Assembly (NCBI GenBank): GCA_038850735.1
Contig: JAWCLO010000001.1
Location: 204,138-268,137 of the forward strand
Reading direction: 5' to 3'
DNA: 64,000 bases
Source of the DNA: Methanomassiliicoccales archaeon
Lineage (GTDB): Archaea; Thermoplasmatota; Thermoplasmata; Methanomassiliicoccales; JACIVX01
Shown here: one piece after another, positions 46,414 through 55,900 of the stretch
How the letters are laid out: the number at the start of each line of letters is the position of its first letter
Numbering within the stretch: position 1 is the first letter of the stretch
Notes under the pieces: generated by a model
Databases searched by the model: none
What the model was told of the DNA's origin: nothing
Seen by the model: the letters and a program-made list of their open reading frames with translations, nothing else
Position numbers and translations under genes: made by a program

Positions 46414-47511
46414 TCAGCCAAATGATTCTCTTGCGAAAAATTGATTCGACTTTACTCCTGTGAGAACAACCATTACGCGAACCTTTCCTTCGCTGTCAGG
46501 TTCAACAGAACAACCCCATATTATTCGCGCCATCGGGCTGATCCTTTTCCCGACAATTTCAACTCCCCTCTCAGCTTCAGCGAGTGTCATGTCAGACCCC
46601 CCGACTACGCGTACTAATGCACCTCGCGCTTCATTGATGTCGATGTCACCCAGTAATGGAGAAGAAAGCGCTTCCTCAACCGCTTTATTGATTCTGTCAT
46701 CATCTGCATCGGATTCTCCCATTCCGATCATAGCAACTCCACCATTTTTCATGATAGTCATGACATCGTTGAAATCGACATTTACCAACCCAGGCTTCGT
46801 AATGATCTCTGTGAGTCCCTTGATCGATTGAACTAGGACTTCATCGGCAACCTTAAAAGCTGCTTCGAGCGGGAGCTTTGGTACGATTTCAAGCAACCTG
46901 TCGTTCGGCACTACTATCGTTGTATCACAAAATTCTCGCAGACGATTAAGCCCCGCTAATGCATTTTCCATCCGAACTTTCCCCTCGGCTTTAAATGGAA
47001 GTGTCACAACGCCCATGACAAGAAGGGCTCTTTGTCTCGCAAGCTCCGCAACGACGGGAGCAGCACCAGTTCCAGTTCCTCCTCCCAAACCGGCCGTCAC
47101 GAAAACGATATGCTGCCCGTCAAGATAGCGGGTCAGTTCGTCTCTTGCTTCTTCAGCTGCTTTTTTGCCAATATCTGGAATAGAGCCTGCGCCAAGACCT
47201 CTTGTGAAGGTTCGACCCAATAGAACTTTATGGGGCGCAACTACAGATAAAAGGTGCTTAGCGTCGCTATTCGCAGCAACGAGCGTGGCGCCAACAATTC
47301 CAGCTTGATACAATCTTCGAATGGTATTCGATCCTCCGCCACCACAACCTATGATTGCTATTCTAACTTTCAAACTTTCAACGATGCGTTTCAATTCTTC
47401 GTCATCAACACTCACGTCACTGCCCGCACTTTTCTCAGGGCCCTTTGTTGACGCCTTGTCTCTAAAATCCGAGATGCGATCAAAACCTGAGTTCATAGCA
47501 TATCCAACCAT
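46414..47511 (-). CDS. ftsZ: Cell division protein FtsZ
   Basis: Tubulin-like GTPase of the division ring. The 365-residue protein has IGCGGGGSNTIRRL, the GTP signature GLGGGTGTGAAP (about 139-150), the T7 loop stretch LVNVDFNDVMTIM and ISPMARIIWG near the end. The first about 40 residues are a charged N-terminal tail as in many archaea. It is the first gene of the superoperon, 11 bases before pop5. Confidence 0.96.
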   Translation of the reverse strand: MVGYAMNSGFDRISDFRDKASTKGPEKSAGSDVSVDDEELKRIVESLKVRIAIIGCGGGGSNTIRRLYQAGIVGATLVAANSDAKHLLSVVAPHKVLLGRTFTRGLGAGSIPDIGKKAAEEARDELTRYLDGQHIVFVTAGLGGGTGTGAAPVVAELARQRALLVMGVVTLPFKAEGKVRMENALAGLNRLREFCDTTIVVPNDRLLEIVPKLPLEAAFKVADEVLVQSIKGLTEIITKPGLVNVDFNDVMTIMKNGGVAMIGMGESDADDDRINKAVEEALSSPLLGDIDINEARGALVRVVGGSDMTLAEAERGVEIVGKRISPMARIIWGCSVEPDSEGKVRVMVVLTGVKSNQFFARESFG

Positions 47512-47649
47512 CGATATTTATCTAATCGTTTTTCGAAAACACTATTATTTCACTATTATTTAAATTCACTATAACACCAGCATCTTATTTTGCGTAAGCA
47601 GATAAGAGGAGCACCAGAAGGGTGCGTTTTTTTGCATCAATCTCTTTTT

Positions 47650-48342
47650 TCAAATTAACTCGAAAGCCGTTCCGCAATTGCTACATATCGTATCTTCTAT
47701 TCCCAGTGCTGATCCACAAACAGGACACTTCTCACCAGAAATTGCACCGCACTCAATACATACACCATTGATATTTACCATTCCACCACATAGACGACAA
47801 AACTCCAAATCATATCCTTCAAAACGCTCTCCACATTTATCACACCTGTTCGCATGCTCATCCAAGAAAGAACCACAAGTGGGGCACTGGAAAGTTTCGC
47901 CTTCACGAACGAAGATTGCGCCGCACTTGCAAGAGTTAGAACTGTATGAATTCAAGGTTCCACATATTGGGCAAATGAAAGTGTTGCGCAATTTGTTTTG
48001 TCTGGATGCATCTGAGGTTTGTGCTATGCGAATTCTGGATGAATTTATACTCCAATTTTGACTGTTTGGCTCATATTCATTTAAGCAGTACGGGCAGAAG
48101 CCAGTTCTGCGTATGCAAGCCATATGAAAAACCTTACCGCAATTGCATGTCGCGTATTCTAGGTCATCTTTTATGATTCCTAGACAGATCTGGCATGTCT
48201 TCTGCCTGGCCTTTGCGTCCTTAATTTGCACCTTTCGCTTATTTATTTTCCGACTCCGCCGGATAACAAGGTTAATTTTGTGGAACAACTGAACAATGCC
48301 ATATCTCAATTCACTGAAATCCAAGGGTCGACCCCTGATCAA
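47650..48342 (-). CDS. RING/PHD-like multi-zinc-finger protein
   Basis: I do not recognise a named family. The 230-residue protein has a basic N-terminus, then an eight-ligand module with Cys50, Cys53, Cys66, Cys68, His73, Cys76, Cys83 and Cys86 in C4HC3 order, as in RING-CH or PHD fingers. Four zinc ribbons follow (CPICG...CKCG at 124-140, CPTCG...CDKCG at 153-170, CRLCG...CIECG at 182-198, CPVCG...CSNCG at 206-223). No membrane segment or enzyme domain is visible. It is a stand-alone gene 138 bases from ftsZ, transcribed in the same direction. Roles in protein-protein or nucleic-acid binding are guesses. Confidence 0.75.
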   Translation of the reverse strand: MIRGRPLDFSELRYGIVQLFHKINLVIRRSRKINKRKVQIKDAKARQKTCQICLGIIKDDLEYATCNCGKVFHMACIRRTGFCPYCLNEYEPNSQNWSINSSRIRIAQTSDASRQNKLRNTFICPICGTLNSYSSNSCKCGAIFVREGETFQCPTCGSFLDEHANRCDKCGERFEGYDLEFCRLCGGMVNINGVCIECGAISGEKCPVCGSALGIEDTICSNCGTAFELI

Positions 48343-48998
48343 TCAGTATTTGGCACTTGAAGAACTAAGGTCATAAAATTCTTTTCTGCATGATTATTAC
48401 AATTGATAATCTCGCATCCTTTGCGCTCATGCCATGAATTCTTCTTTTTGCATTATGCTAAAGTACATACAACATTCGCGAAATAACAATATTTCTTCTG
48501 GCTTTTTAGATTTTGAACAAGCACGGCATTATTTCAAAAATTCCTATCAGATTGAAATCCCGAGTGCAACAATAAAGTGCACATAACTCATATTTCGTCT
48601 ATATCTTCAATCCGCAGAACTACTTCTGCGTTGGGCTATGTTCGACAAAAGTCGATGTACGTTCCACCGGCCAAAATGTCTACACGAAAATACTATGCGG
48701 AGTGATCACAATCTAAGGATGTCGTACCACACATTTGTTACGAATTCCTTCCTCGAGAGTGAAGGTATTTTGCGATTCTTTTGACAATTGTCGAAAGTTA
48801 TATTAACTATAGTTATATTAGGACCCTTCGGGGCTCCCAGATGAATTCCCATAATGTTAAAATATATCATGGGTTTTCGTTAAAAACCCGAAGTATGCGG
48901 GCATGTTCCGAAATCGATTCGCTAAAGGAAGAAGCGCATCTTCCATACCCGATTGGTTATTCGTCTTGGGGGCATGAGACTTGAAATCAAAAGACGAG
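48343..48998. other. Non-coding region and promoter of the hdr operon
   Basis: No credible gene lies in these about 650 bases. A hairpin CGCAGAA-CTAC-TTCTGCG (48613-48630) is present. AGTTATATTA occurs twice, overlapping a palindrome TAACTATAGTTA (48803-48814); the copy at 48811-48820 is a likely TATA box. It is followed at 48821-48837 by GGACCC-TTCG-GGGCTCC, which can fold into a 6-base-pair stem with a UUCG loop and one bulge. The operon leader would be about 150 bases. Confidence 0.5.
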
Positions 48999-51029
48999 AT
49001 GAAGATTGGCGTTTTTATTTGCAAATGTGGAGCTAATATAAGCAGTGTCATCGACTGCGATGCTGTAAGGGACTATGCCTCTAAGCTTCCTGGCGTTGTT
49101 TGTTCAAATTGTAGCGATTACTTGTGTTCTCCGTCTGGACTCTCACGAATGAGGGAAGTGATTAGTGATTCGGATCTTACTTCTGTTGTTATAGCTGCAT
49201 GCACCCCGAGAATATGTGAAAGGATTTTCAGAGAGAACTTGGAAAGGGCAGGTATCAATAGACACATGCTGTACATCGCAAATATTCGCGAACAGTGCTC
49301 CTGGGTGCACGTAAACGAGCCATTCGAAGCAACACAAAAAGCAAAAGATCTTGTGAAGATGGGAGTTGAAAGAGCTACAACTCTAACTCCTCTGGAATGC
49401 ACACCTTTAGAATTGAAACAGGAAGTAGTTGTAATAGGAGGGGGAGTTGCAGGCGTTGAAGCTGCTTACAAACTAGCAGAATTGGGATTCAAGGTTCACC
49501 TTGTTGAAAGAAGGCCTGTGCTCGGAGGAAATATGGCCACAATGTTTACCTGCCTTTTATGGTGTCATGAAGCGCCCGGTGGAGTGCTACGGTCACATGA
49601 TTTCAGGCACGGAATCTTTCCTGCGTGTGACTGCTCTGGGTGTACTATTACCTCCAAACTTAACGACGTTGTTTCGCATCCCAACATTGAGATCTACCTA
49701 CTATCAGAAGTTGTAGATATAACAGGGCATGTTGGTAATTTCAAGGTAAGAATTTTGAAGAAGCCGAGATTCATTGATGAACAAAAATGCGTCGGCTGCG
49801 GGAACTGCGCAATTGTTTGTCCCGTAGTCAAAAAGAATGAATACGATTACGGTCTTTCTGAGAGAAAAGCAATATTTATGCCGTTTCAGCAGGCAATTCC
49901 CCGTAAGTTTCTCATCGATACCGAAGCTTGCCTTCGGCTAAATGGCAAAGAGTGCAGTGCTTGCGTTGAAGCATGTGAATTTGAAGCACCGAATTTTGAA
50001 GATAAAACAAGGGAGATTACAATTGAGGCTGGAGCCATCATTATCGCAACTGGTTTTGAACCTTTCAAACCTAAAATCCACGGTTATTTGGGATATCAGG
50101 AATTTGAGAACGTCATAACGATAATGGAACTGGAGCGGATGCTGGATAAAGCTGGACCGACTGGTGGTATGGTGATCAGACCATCAGATAAGAAAGTTCC
50201 AAAAAAAATTGCGTTTATACAATGCGTCGGATCAAGAGATAGGAAAATCAATGCCGCTTATTGTTCGAAAGTCTGCTGTATGTATACCATGAAAAATGCC
50301 CAAGCAGTCAAGGAGGTGCATCCCGATACAGACATCACGGTTTATTACATTGATATAAGAGCCGTCGGCAAAGGTGTCGAGGAGTTCTTCCATAGGACTA
50401 GAGAAGATTATGGTGTTGAGTATACAAGGGGAAGACCGGCAAGAATCATTGAGGACAAAGCAACAAAAAATCTGATTGTCAGAGCAGAAGAAACTCTTCT
50501 GAATAAGATTACCGAGCGTATGTATGAGTTAGTGGTACTTTCTGTCGCGATGATTCCCTCAAAAGGCAGTAATGAGCTTGCTTCGATGCTGAGATTGAGA
50601 ACAAGCCCCGATGGATTTATTCAAGAAGCCCATACTCGAACAAAGCCTGTAGAGACGTCAATGGAAGGGGTCTTTATTTGTGGATGTGCCCAGGGTCCCA
50701 AAGACGTTCCCGAGTCTATTGCGCAGGCACGCGCAGCGGCCCTCGAAGTGGCCATACTTCTGTCTAAAAAAATGATAATGGCTGAATCTCTAAATGCGTA
50801 CATAGAAGAAGAAAGGTGTCTAGGATGCGGACTATGTGTTGACATTTGTCCTTATGGTGCTCCTACGACTGTTCAGACTGAAAGGGGAGTCAAAATGAGG
50901 ATTGTTGATGCTCTATGCAAGGGTTGTGGAACTTGCGTTGTATCATGCCCTGCCAAGGCCATCCATGCTCGTCAGTTTACAGATGAGCAGATTCTGAGCG
51001 AGATCAGAGCGGCCCTGGAGGTGGAGTGA
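48999..51029 (+). CDS. hdrA: HdrA-type flavin/Fe-S protein 1, with variant cysteine region
   Basis: HdrA is the FAD subunit that splits electrons in heterodisulfide reductase and related complexes. The 676-residue protein has the N-terminal HdrA domain (VFICKCGANIS, CTPRICERIF), the FAD site VIGGGVAGVEAA, a central ferredoxin motif CVGCGNCAIVCP (about 264) and two C-terminal 4Fe-4S motifs (CLGCGLCVDICP near 607, CKGCGTCVVSCP near 640). The usual stretch QLDKTFPTNDCS is replaced by a longer Cys-rich segment with Cys185, Cys189, Cys210, Cys212 and Cys215. ATG 48999 is taken as start; TTG 48981 is in frame. First gene of the hdr operon. Confidence 0.93.
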   Translation: MKIGVFICKCGANISSVIDCDAVRDYASKLPGVVCSNCSDYLCSPSGLSRMREVISDSDLTSVVIAACTPRICERIFRENLERAGINRHMLYIANIREQCSWVHVNEPFEATQKAKDLVKMGVERATTLTPLECTPLELKQEVVVIGGGVAGVEAAYKLAELGFKVHLVERRPVLGGNMATMFTCLLWCHEAPGGVLRSHDFRHGIFPACDCSGCTITSKLNDVVSHPNIEIYLLSEVVDITGHVGNFKVRILKKPRFIDEQKCVGCGNCAIVCPVVKKNEYDYGLSERKAIFMPFQQAIPRKFLIDTEACLRLNGKECSACVEACEFEAPNFEDKTREITIEAGAIIIATGFEPFKPKIHGYLGYQEFENVITIMELERMLDKAGPTGGMVIRPSDKKVPKKIAFIQCVGSRDRKINAAYCSKVCCMYTMKNAQAVKEVHPDTDITVYYIDIRAVGKGVEEFFHRTREDYGVEYTRGRPARIIEDKATKNLIVRAEETLLNKITERMYELVVLSVAMIPSKGSNELASMLRLRTSPDGFIQEAHTRTKPVETSMEGVFICGCAQGPKDVPESIAQARAAALEVAILLSKKMIMAESLNAYIEEERCLGCGLCVDICPYGAPTTVQTERGVKMRIVDALCKGCGTCVVSCPAKAIHARQFTDEQILSEIRAALEVE

Positions 51030-51608
51030 TTGAATCCTATAACGGCGAAAAAAGAGTTCGCAATTTCTGAGAAAGAGGCAATCTTGGAAGAATTGCCGAT
51101 CATCGATGAGGAATGCGATCGAGACTTCATCAAAGAAATAATAGAAATGGGGGGAGGGGATGTACAGGTCTGCCTCCAGTGCGGAAATTGCACTGGTGTC
51201 TGTCCAGTATCTCTCAAAACTGAAAACAAAATCCGCAACATTATTAAGATGTGTCAGATGGGCCTGAAGGATAAGGTCCTTGCAACCCCATGGGTTTGTG
51301 CAACCTGTCACCGATGCTTTGAACATTGCCCTGCAGGCATGAACCCCGCAGAGCTTGTGATCGCGCTCAGGCATATAATTGTAAGGCAACGAGGTCCTCC
51401 ATTTTTTGTCGTCTCAATATCAAAGAATGTTGCTGATCTGGGACAAGCCGTCACGATCTCAGAAGAGATCTCAAAACTAAGAAAGAAACTCGGATTAAGA
51501 GAGATGCCGTTCGATGAGAGTCAGAGGCTGAAGGCGACGAGAGACATCAAGATGATCATGCGCGCGACTGGATATGATAAACTTATCGGCATTGCATTGA
51601 GTGATTGA
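51030..51608 (+). CDS. hdrC: HdrC-type iron-sulfur subunit
   Basis: HdrC carries electrons from HdrA to HdrB. Two 4Fe-4S motifs are present in the 192 residues: CLQCGNCTGVCP (about 49-60) and CATCHRCFEHCP (about 90-101). A helical C-terminal part follows (ISEEISKLRKKLGL). TTG 51030 directly follows the hdrA1 stop and is preceded by GGAGGTGGAG. The end overlaps the possible GTG start of hdrB. Confidence 0.93.
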   Translation: MNPITAKKEFAISEKEAILEELPIIDEECDRDFIKEIIEMGGGDVQVCLQCGNCTGVCPVSLKTENKIRNIIKMCQMGLKDKVLATPWVCATCHRCFEHCPAGMNPAELVIALRHIIVRQRGPPFFVVSISKNVADLGQAVTISEEISKLRKKLGLREMPFDESQRLKATRDIKMIMRATGYDKLIGIALSD

Positions 51609-51609
51609 G

Positions 51610-52548
51610 ATGAAGAACGCAAAGGCAAGTGCGAGATATGGATTATTCTACGGTTGCCTTATTCCCAACAGATATCCTGGTATTGAAAGATCTGTAAAAT
51701 TGATTCTCGAGAAGCTCAAATGTGATGAACTATTTCGCGAATTGCCACTTGCTTCCTGTTGTCCTGTACCGGGAATATTTTATTCCACAGATAAAGACAC
51801 TTGGCTAACACTTGCCGCTAGGAATCTCTGCTTAGCTCAAGATAGAAAACAAGAACTCGTTACATTTTGCAATGGCTGTTTCACCTCACTCCTCATGGCC
51901 ACCGAATACCTATCAGACCCAAAGAATCTCGGCAAAGTTAACAAGATTTTAAAAAACATATTAATGAAATACACAGGAGTCCCGAGAGTAACACCTGAGG
52001 GGCAGCGCGTCTTAGAGCCCATCAAGGTGAGGCACTTTGTGGACGTGTTTTACAAAGACATAGGAATCGAAGCTATCAAATCCGCCGTCCAGGTTCCTCT
52101 GCATAATCTAAAGATCGCAGTCCATTACGGATGCCATTACCTCCGCCCAACGGAGAGCCAGAGCATCGAGGACCCAATAAATCCGGTGATGATCGATGAG
52201 ATCATCGCAACGCTAGGCGCTGAGTCCGTTAATTACGATCATAAGCTTAACTGCTGCGGGGCAGGTGGAGGAGTCCGATCGTACGTCAGCGATCTTGCCA
52301 TAGCAATATCAAAGGACAAACTCGTCAGCGTAATGAACGCTGGAGCAGATTTAATCGTGACTCCATGTCCGTATTGCCTCATGCAACTCGACAATGCGGA
52401 GAAGTCGCTGGCCACATTCCAAATACCTGTGCTTCACCTCACGCAGCTTATGGCACTTGCATTTGGTGCCGAAGAAGAAATGCTTGGGTTTGAAGCTCAC
52501 TCCATTCCAGTGCATGATGTAATTGCCAGAATTGGAGGTAAAAAATGA
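51610..52548 (+). CDS. hdrB: HdrB-type subunit with two CCG domains
   Basis: HdrB holds the non-cubane 4Fe-4S clusters that reduce a disulfide in the classical enzyme. The 312-residue protein has two cysteine-rich domains: GCLIPNRYPG...SCCPVPG...FCNGC and HYGCHYLRP...NCCGAGGG...CPYC. In the first the usual CCG is CCP, in the second CCG is kept. Start ATG 51610; GTG 51601 is in frame and overlaps hdrC. With hdrA1, hdrC and mvhD1 it makes a complete HdrABC-MvhD set. The true substrate may not be CoM-S-S-CoB. Confidence 0.92.
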   Translation: MKNAKASARYGLFYGCLIPNRYPGIERSVKLILEKLKCDELFRELPLASCCPVPGIFYSTDKDTWLTLAARNLCLAQDRKQELVTFCNGCFTSLLMATEYLSDPKNLGKVNKILKNILMKYTGVPRVTPEGQRVLEPIKVRHFVDVFYKDIGIEAIKSAVQVPLHNLKIAVHYGCHYLRPTESQSIEDPINPVMIDEIIATLGAESVNYDHKLNCCGAGGGVRSYVSDLAIAISKDKLVSVMNAGADLIVTPCPYCLMQLDNAEKSLATFQIPVLHLTQLMALAFGAEEEMLGFEAHSIPVHDVIARIGGKK

Positions 52549-52967
52549 TCGAAGAATACGAGCCACGCATCATCGCTTTCTGCTGCAATTGGTGTTCATA
52601 TGCCGCTGCCGATCTTGCTGGAACATCTCGACTGCAATATCCTCCGAACATCAGAATTATCAAGGTCATGTGCACTGGAAGGGTTGATCCGGTCTTCGTA
52701 CTGCAAGCATTCGAACACGGTGCTGATGGAGTACTCATAGCTGGGTGTCATCCGAGAGGGTGTTACTACGTGACCGGGAATGAGAAAGCCGCTTATCGTA
52801 TGGAATTTCTCCAAGATATTCTACCGATCATCGGGCTTGATCCGAGGCGGCTTAGGCTGGAATGGATAGCGGGTTCTGAGCCGGATAAATTCGTCAGAAT
52901 TTGTAGAGATATGGTGGAGGAACTCAAAAGGCTCGGGCCACCACCGACAAAAGGAGGAATGTACTGA
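52545..52967 (+). CDS. mvhD: MvhD-type [2Fe-2S] electron-transfer subunit 1
   Basis: MvhD passes electrons from a hydrogenase, formate dehydrogenase or similar donor to HdrA. The 140-residue protein has FCCNWCSYAAADLAG, VMCTGRVDP, GCHPRGCYYVTGN and RLRLEWIAGSE. The start overlaps the hdrB stop (ATGA), and GGAGGT precedes it. No catalytic hydrogenase subunit is nearby. Confidence 0.93.
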   Translation: MIEEYEPRIIAFCCNWCSYAAADLAGTSRLQYPPNIRIIKVMCTGRVDPVFVLQAFEHGADGVLIAGCHPRGCYYVTGNEKAAYRMEFLQDILPIIGLDPRRLRLEWIAGSEPDKFVRICRDMVEELKRLGPPPTKGGMY

Positions 52968-55900
52968 TGCTAGAGAAAAAGATCGGGGCCGTGCTTATTG
53001 TGGGTGGGGGTGTAGGAGGAGTTCAAGCAGCACTCGACCTTGCGGATTCCGGCTACAAAGTCTACCTTATTGATTCCAGCCCTAGCATTGGTGGAGGAAT
53101 GGCGCAACTCGACAAGACGTTCCCTACCAATGACTGTTCGATGTGCATATTATCACCCAAACTCGTTTCCGCTGGAAGACATAATAATATAAAAATTATT
53201 ACAAACTGCGAAATCACAAAGGTGGATGGTTGCGCAGGCCATTTCAAAGTCACTGTTGCAAAACGCTTTCCCTATGTTAATGCTGAAAAATGTACTGGCT
53301 GTGGAATATGTGCAGAGCACTGTCCGATAGAGGGGCCCAACTGGTTTGATGAGAATCTAGCACCGAGAAAAGCTATCTACATTCCGTTTCCACAGTCGGT
53401 TCCGCTTGTATATACCATTGAAAAGGGAATGTGCATCGGGTGCGGTGAATGTCAGAAGGTTTGCCCCGCGAAGGCGATCGAGTTCAAAACATGTGATGAG
53501 GAAACGCAACAGATCGATGTTGGTGCGATCATACTAAGCATAGGTTTTGACAAGTTCAAAGCATTCAAAAAACGAGAGTATGGATATGGCATTTATCCTA
53601 ATGTAATCACAAACTCAGAATTCGAGCGCATGCTAAGCGCTTCTGGTCCGACTGGAGGCCATATTATTCGGCCTTCCGATGGCGACATTCCCAAAAGAAT
53701 TGCATTTATTCAGTGCGTTGGATCACGAGATGCTCAACTTGGTCATTCTTACTGTTCATCGATATGCTGCATGGCGGCACTTAAGGAAGCGATCATCGCA
53801 AAAGAACACGAAGCGGAAATCCATTGCCAAATATTTTTCATGGACATCAGAGCTTTTGGAAAGGAGTTTGAAGAATACAGAATACGAGCCGAAAAAGAAT
53901 ACGGAATCAAGATCGTTAAGAATACCCGAGTGGCGGGTATCGAAGAGGATCATTCAACGGGTAATCTCATCATCAGATATTACAAAGAAACAGAAGATCT
54001 TAGAGATGAATTGATCGAGGAGGTCTTTGATCTTGTCGTTCTATCAGTAGGTATGATCCCATCAGAAACTGCACAGCGGCTTTGTAAGAAACTTGGCATT
54101 AAACTCAATGAATTCGGTTTTTGTCAGACTTCAGAATTCTCACCTCTCGAGACGAATATACCAGGAGTTTTCGTGTGTGGCACTTTCTCGTCGCCAAAGG
54201 ATATCCCCGATACCGTCGCTCAAGGAAGCGCGGCCGCTGCAAAAGCTGGGTCGCTGTTGGCTGATGTCCGAGGGACGCTCGTCGGTGAAGAAACATTTCC
54301 TGAGGAAATTAACGTATGTGATCAAGAGCCAAGAGTGGGTGTATTCGTCTGTCATTGTGGCATAAATATAGGAGGAGTTGTCGACGTTCCATTAGTAAGA
54401 GATTATGCAAAGACACTTCCAAATGTCGTTTATGCAGAGGATAATCTTTACACATGTTCGGCTGATGCGCAGGAGCACATTAAAGATGTAATAAGAAAAT
54501 ATGATTTGAACCGCATTGTCGTTGCCTCATGTACACCGAGAACGCACGAACCGTTGTTCCGCAATACGCTGAAAGAAGCGGGTCTTAATCCCTATCTTTT
54601 CGAGATGGCGAATATCCGAGATCAATGTTCTTGGGTACATATGAAAGAGAAAAGTAAGGCCACTCAAAAGGCAAAGGACCTCGTTAGAATGTCTGTACTC
54701 AGAGCGTCACATCTTCAGCCGCTTTCGATGCAGAAGGTGCCTATAAAGAAAGCCGCTCTGGTCATAGGTGGTGGCCTCAGTGGCATGACCGCAGCTTTAG
54801 AAATTGCAAGGCAAGGATTTCCTGTGCATCTCGTGGAGAAGAATAAGGAACTTGGGGGAAATCTTAGAAAGATTCATTTCCTCATTAACGGCTCCGATCC
54901 GAAGAAAATTCTCAACAATCTGGAAAAAGAGGTAAGGGATCATCCATTAATAAAAATTCACCTCGAGACAACAGTTGATAATATCGGGGGTTACATTGGA
55001 AATTTCAGCACGACGCTATCAAATGGTGAAAAGGTCGATCACGGCGTAATTGTGGTTGCTACTGGAGGCGTTGAGTACAAGCCAAAAGAGTATTTGTATG
55101 GAATATCGCCTAAGGTCGTCACGCAAACGCAATTCGGCGATATGCTCTTGAACGACAATGTCGAAGCAGATGTAGTTGTCATCATACAGTGTGTGGGTTC
55201 GAGAAACAATGAATATCCAAACTGTAGTAGAATATGTTGTTTTACTTCCATGGCGAATGCAATTGAGTTGAAACGAAGACGCCCAGAAACAACCGTCTAT
55301 GTCTTGTATAAAGATATCCGAACATACGGACTCAACGAAATTTATTACACAGAAGCTGCTCGTCTGGGAATTGTGTTTCTCAGGTACGGAGAAGATGATC
55401 CTCCAGTGCTGAGAGAATCGGACGGGAAGCTTGAGCTTATTGTAAAAGACCAATTCCTAATGCAGGAATTGGCGATTCATCCCGATCTTGTGGTGTTGAA
55501 TGCGGCAGTAAGACCAAACCCAGATAATGAAAAACTCGCAAGAATGCTTAAAGTTCCTCTGACGAAGGATGGATACTTCCTTGAAGCGCACATGAAGCTG
55601 AGGCCTGTGGATTTCGCGACCGAGGGAATATTCCTTGCGGGTCTTGCTCATTGGCCGAAACTCATGGATGAAAGCATTGCGCAAGCATGTGGTGCCGCAG
55701 CTAGGGCCACTACGATACTGGCAAAAGATGAACTGGAAACAGAGGCTGCAGTGTCGGTCGTAAATGATGCAAAGTGTCGCGGATGTGGAAGGTGCGAAGA
55801 GATCTGCGAGTTTGCGGCACCAACCGTGAGGGAGGTTGCACCAGGAATATTCAAAGCTTTCATCAATCCGGCGCTCTGTAAGGGATGCGGCGCGTGCGCT

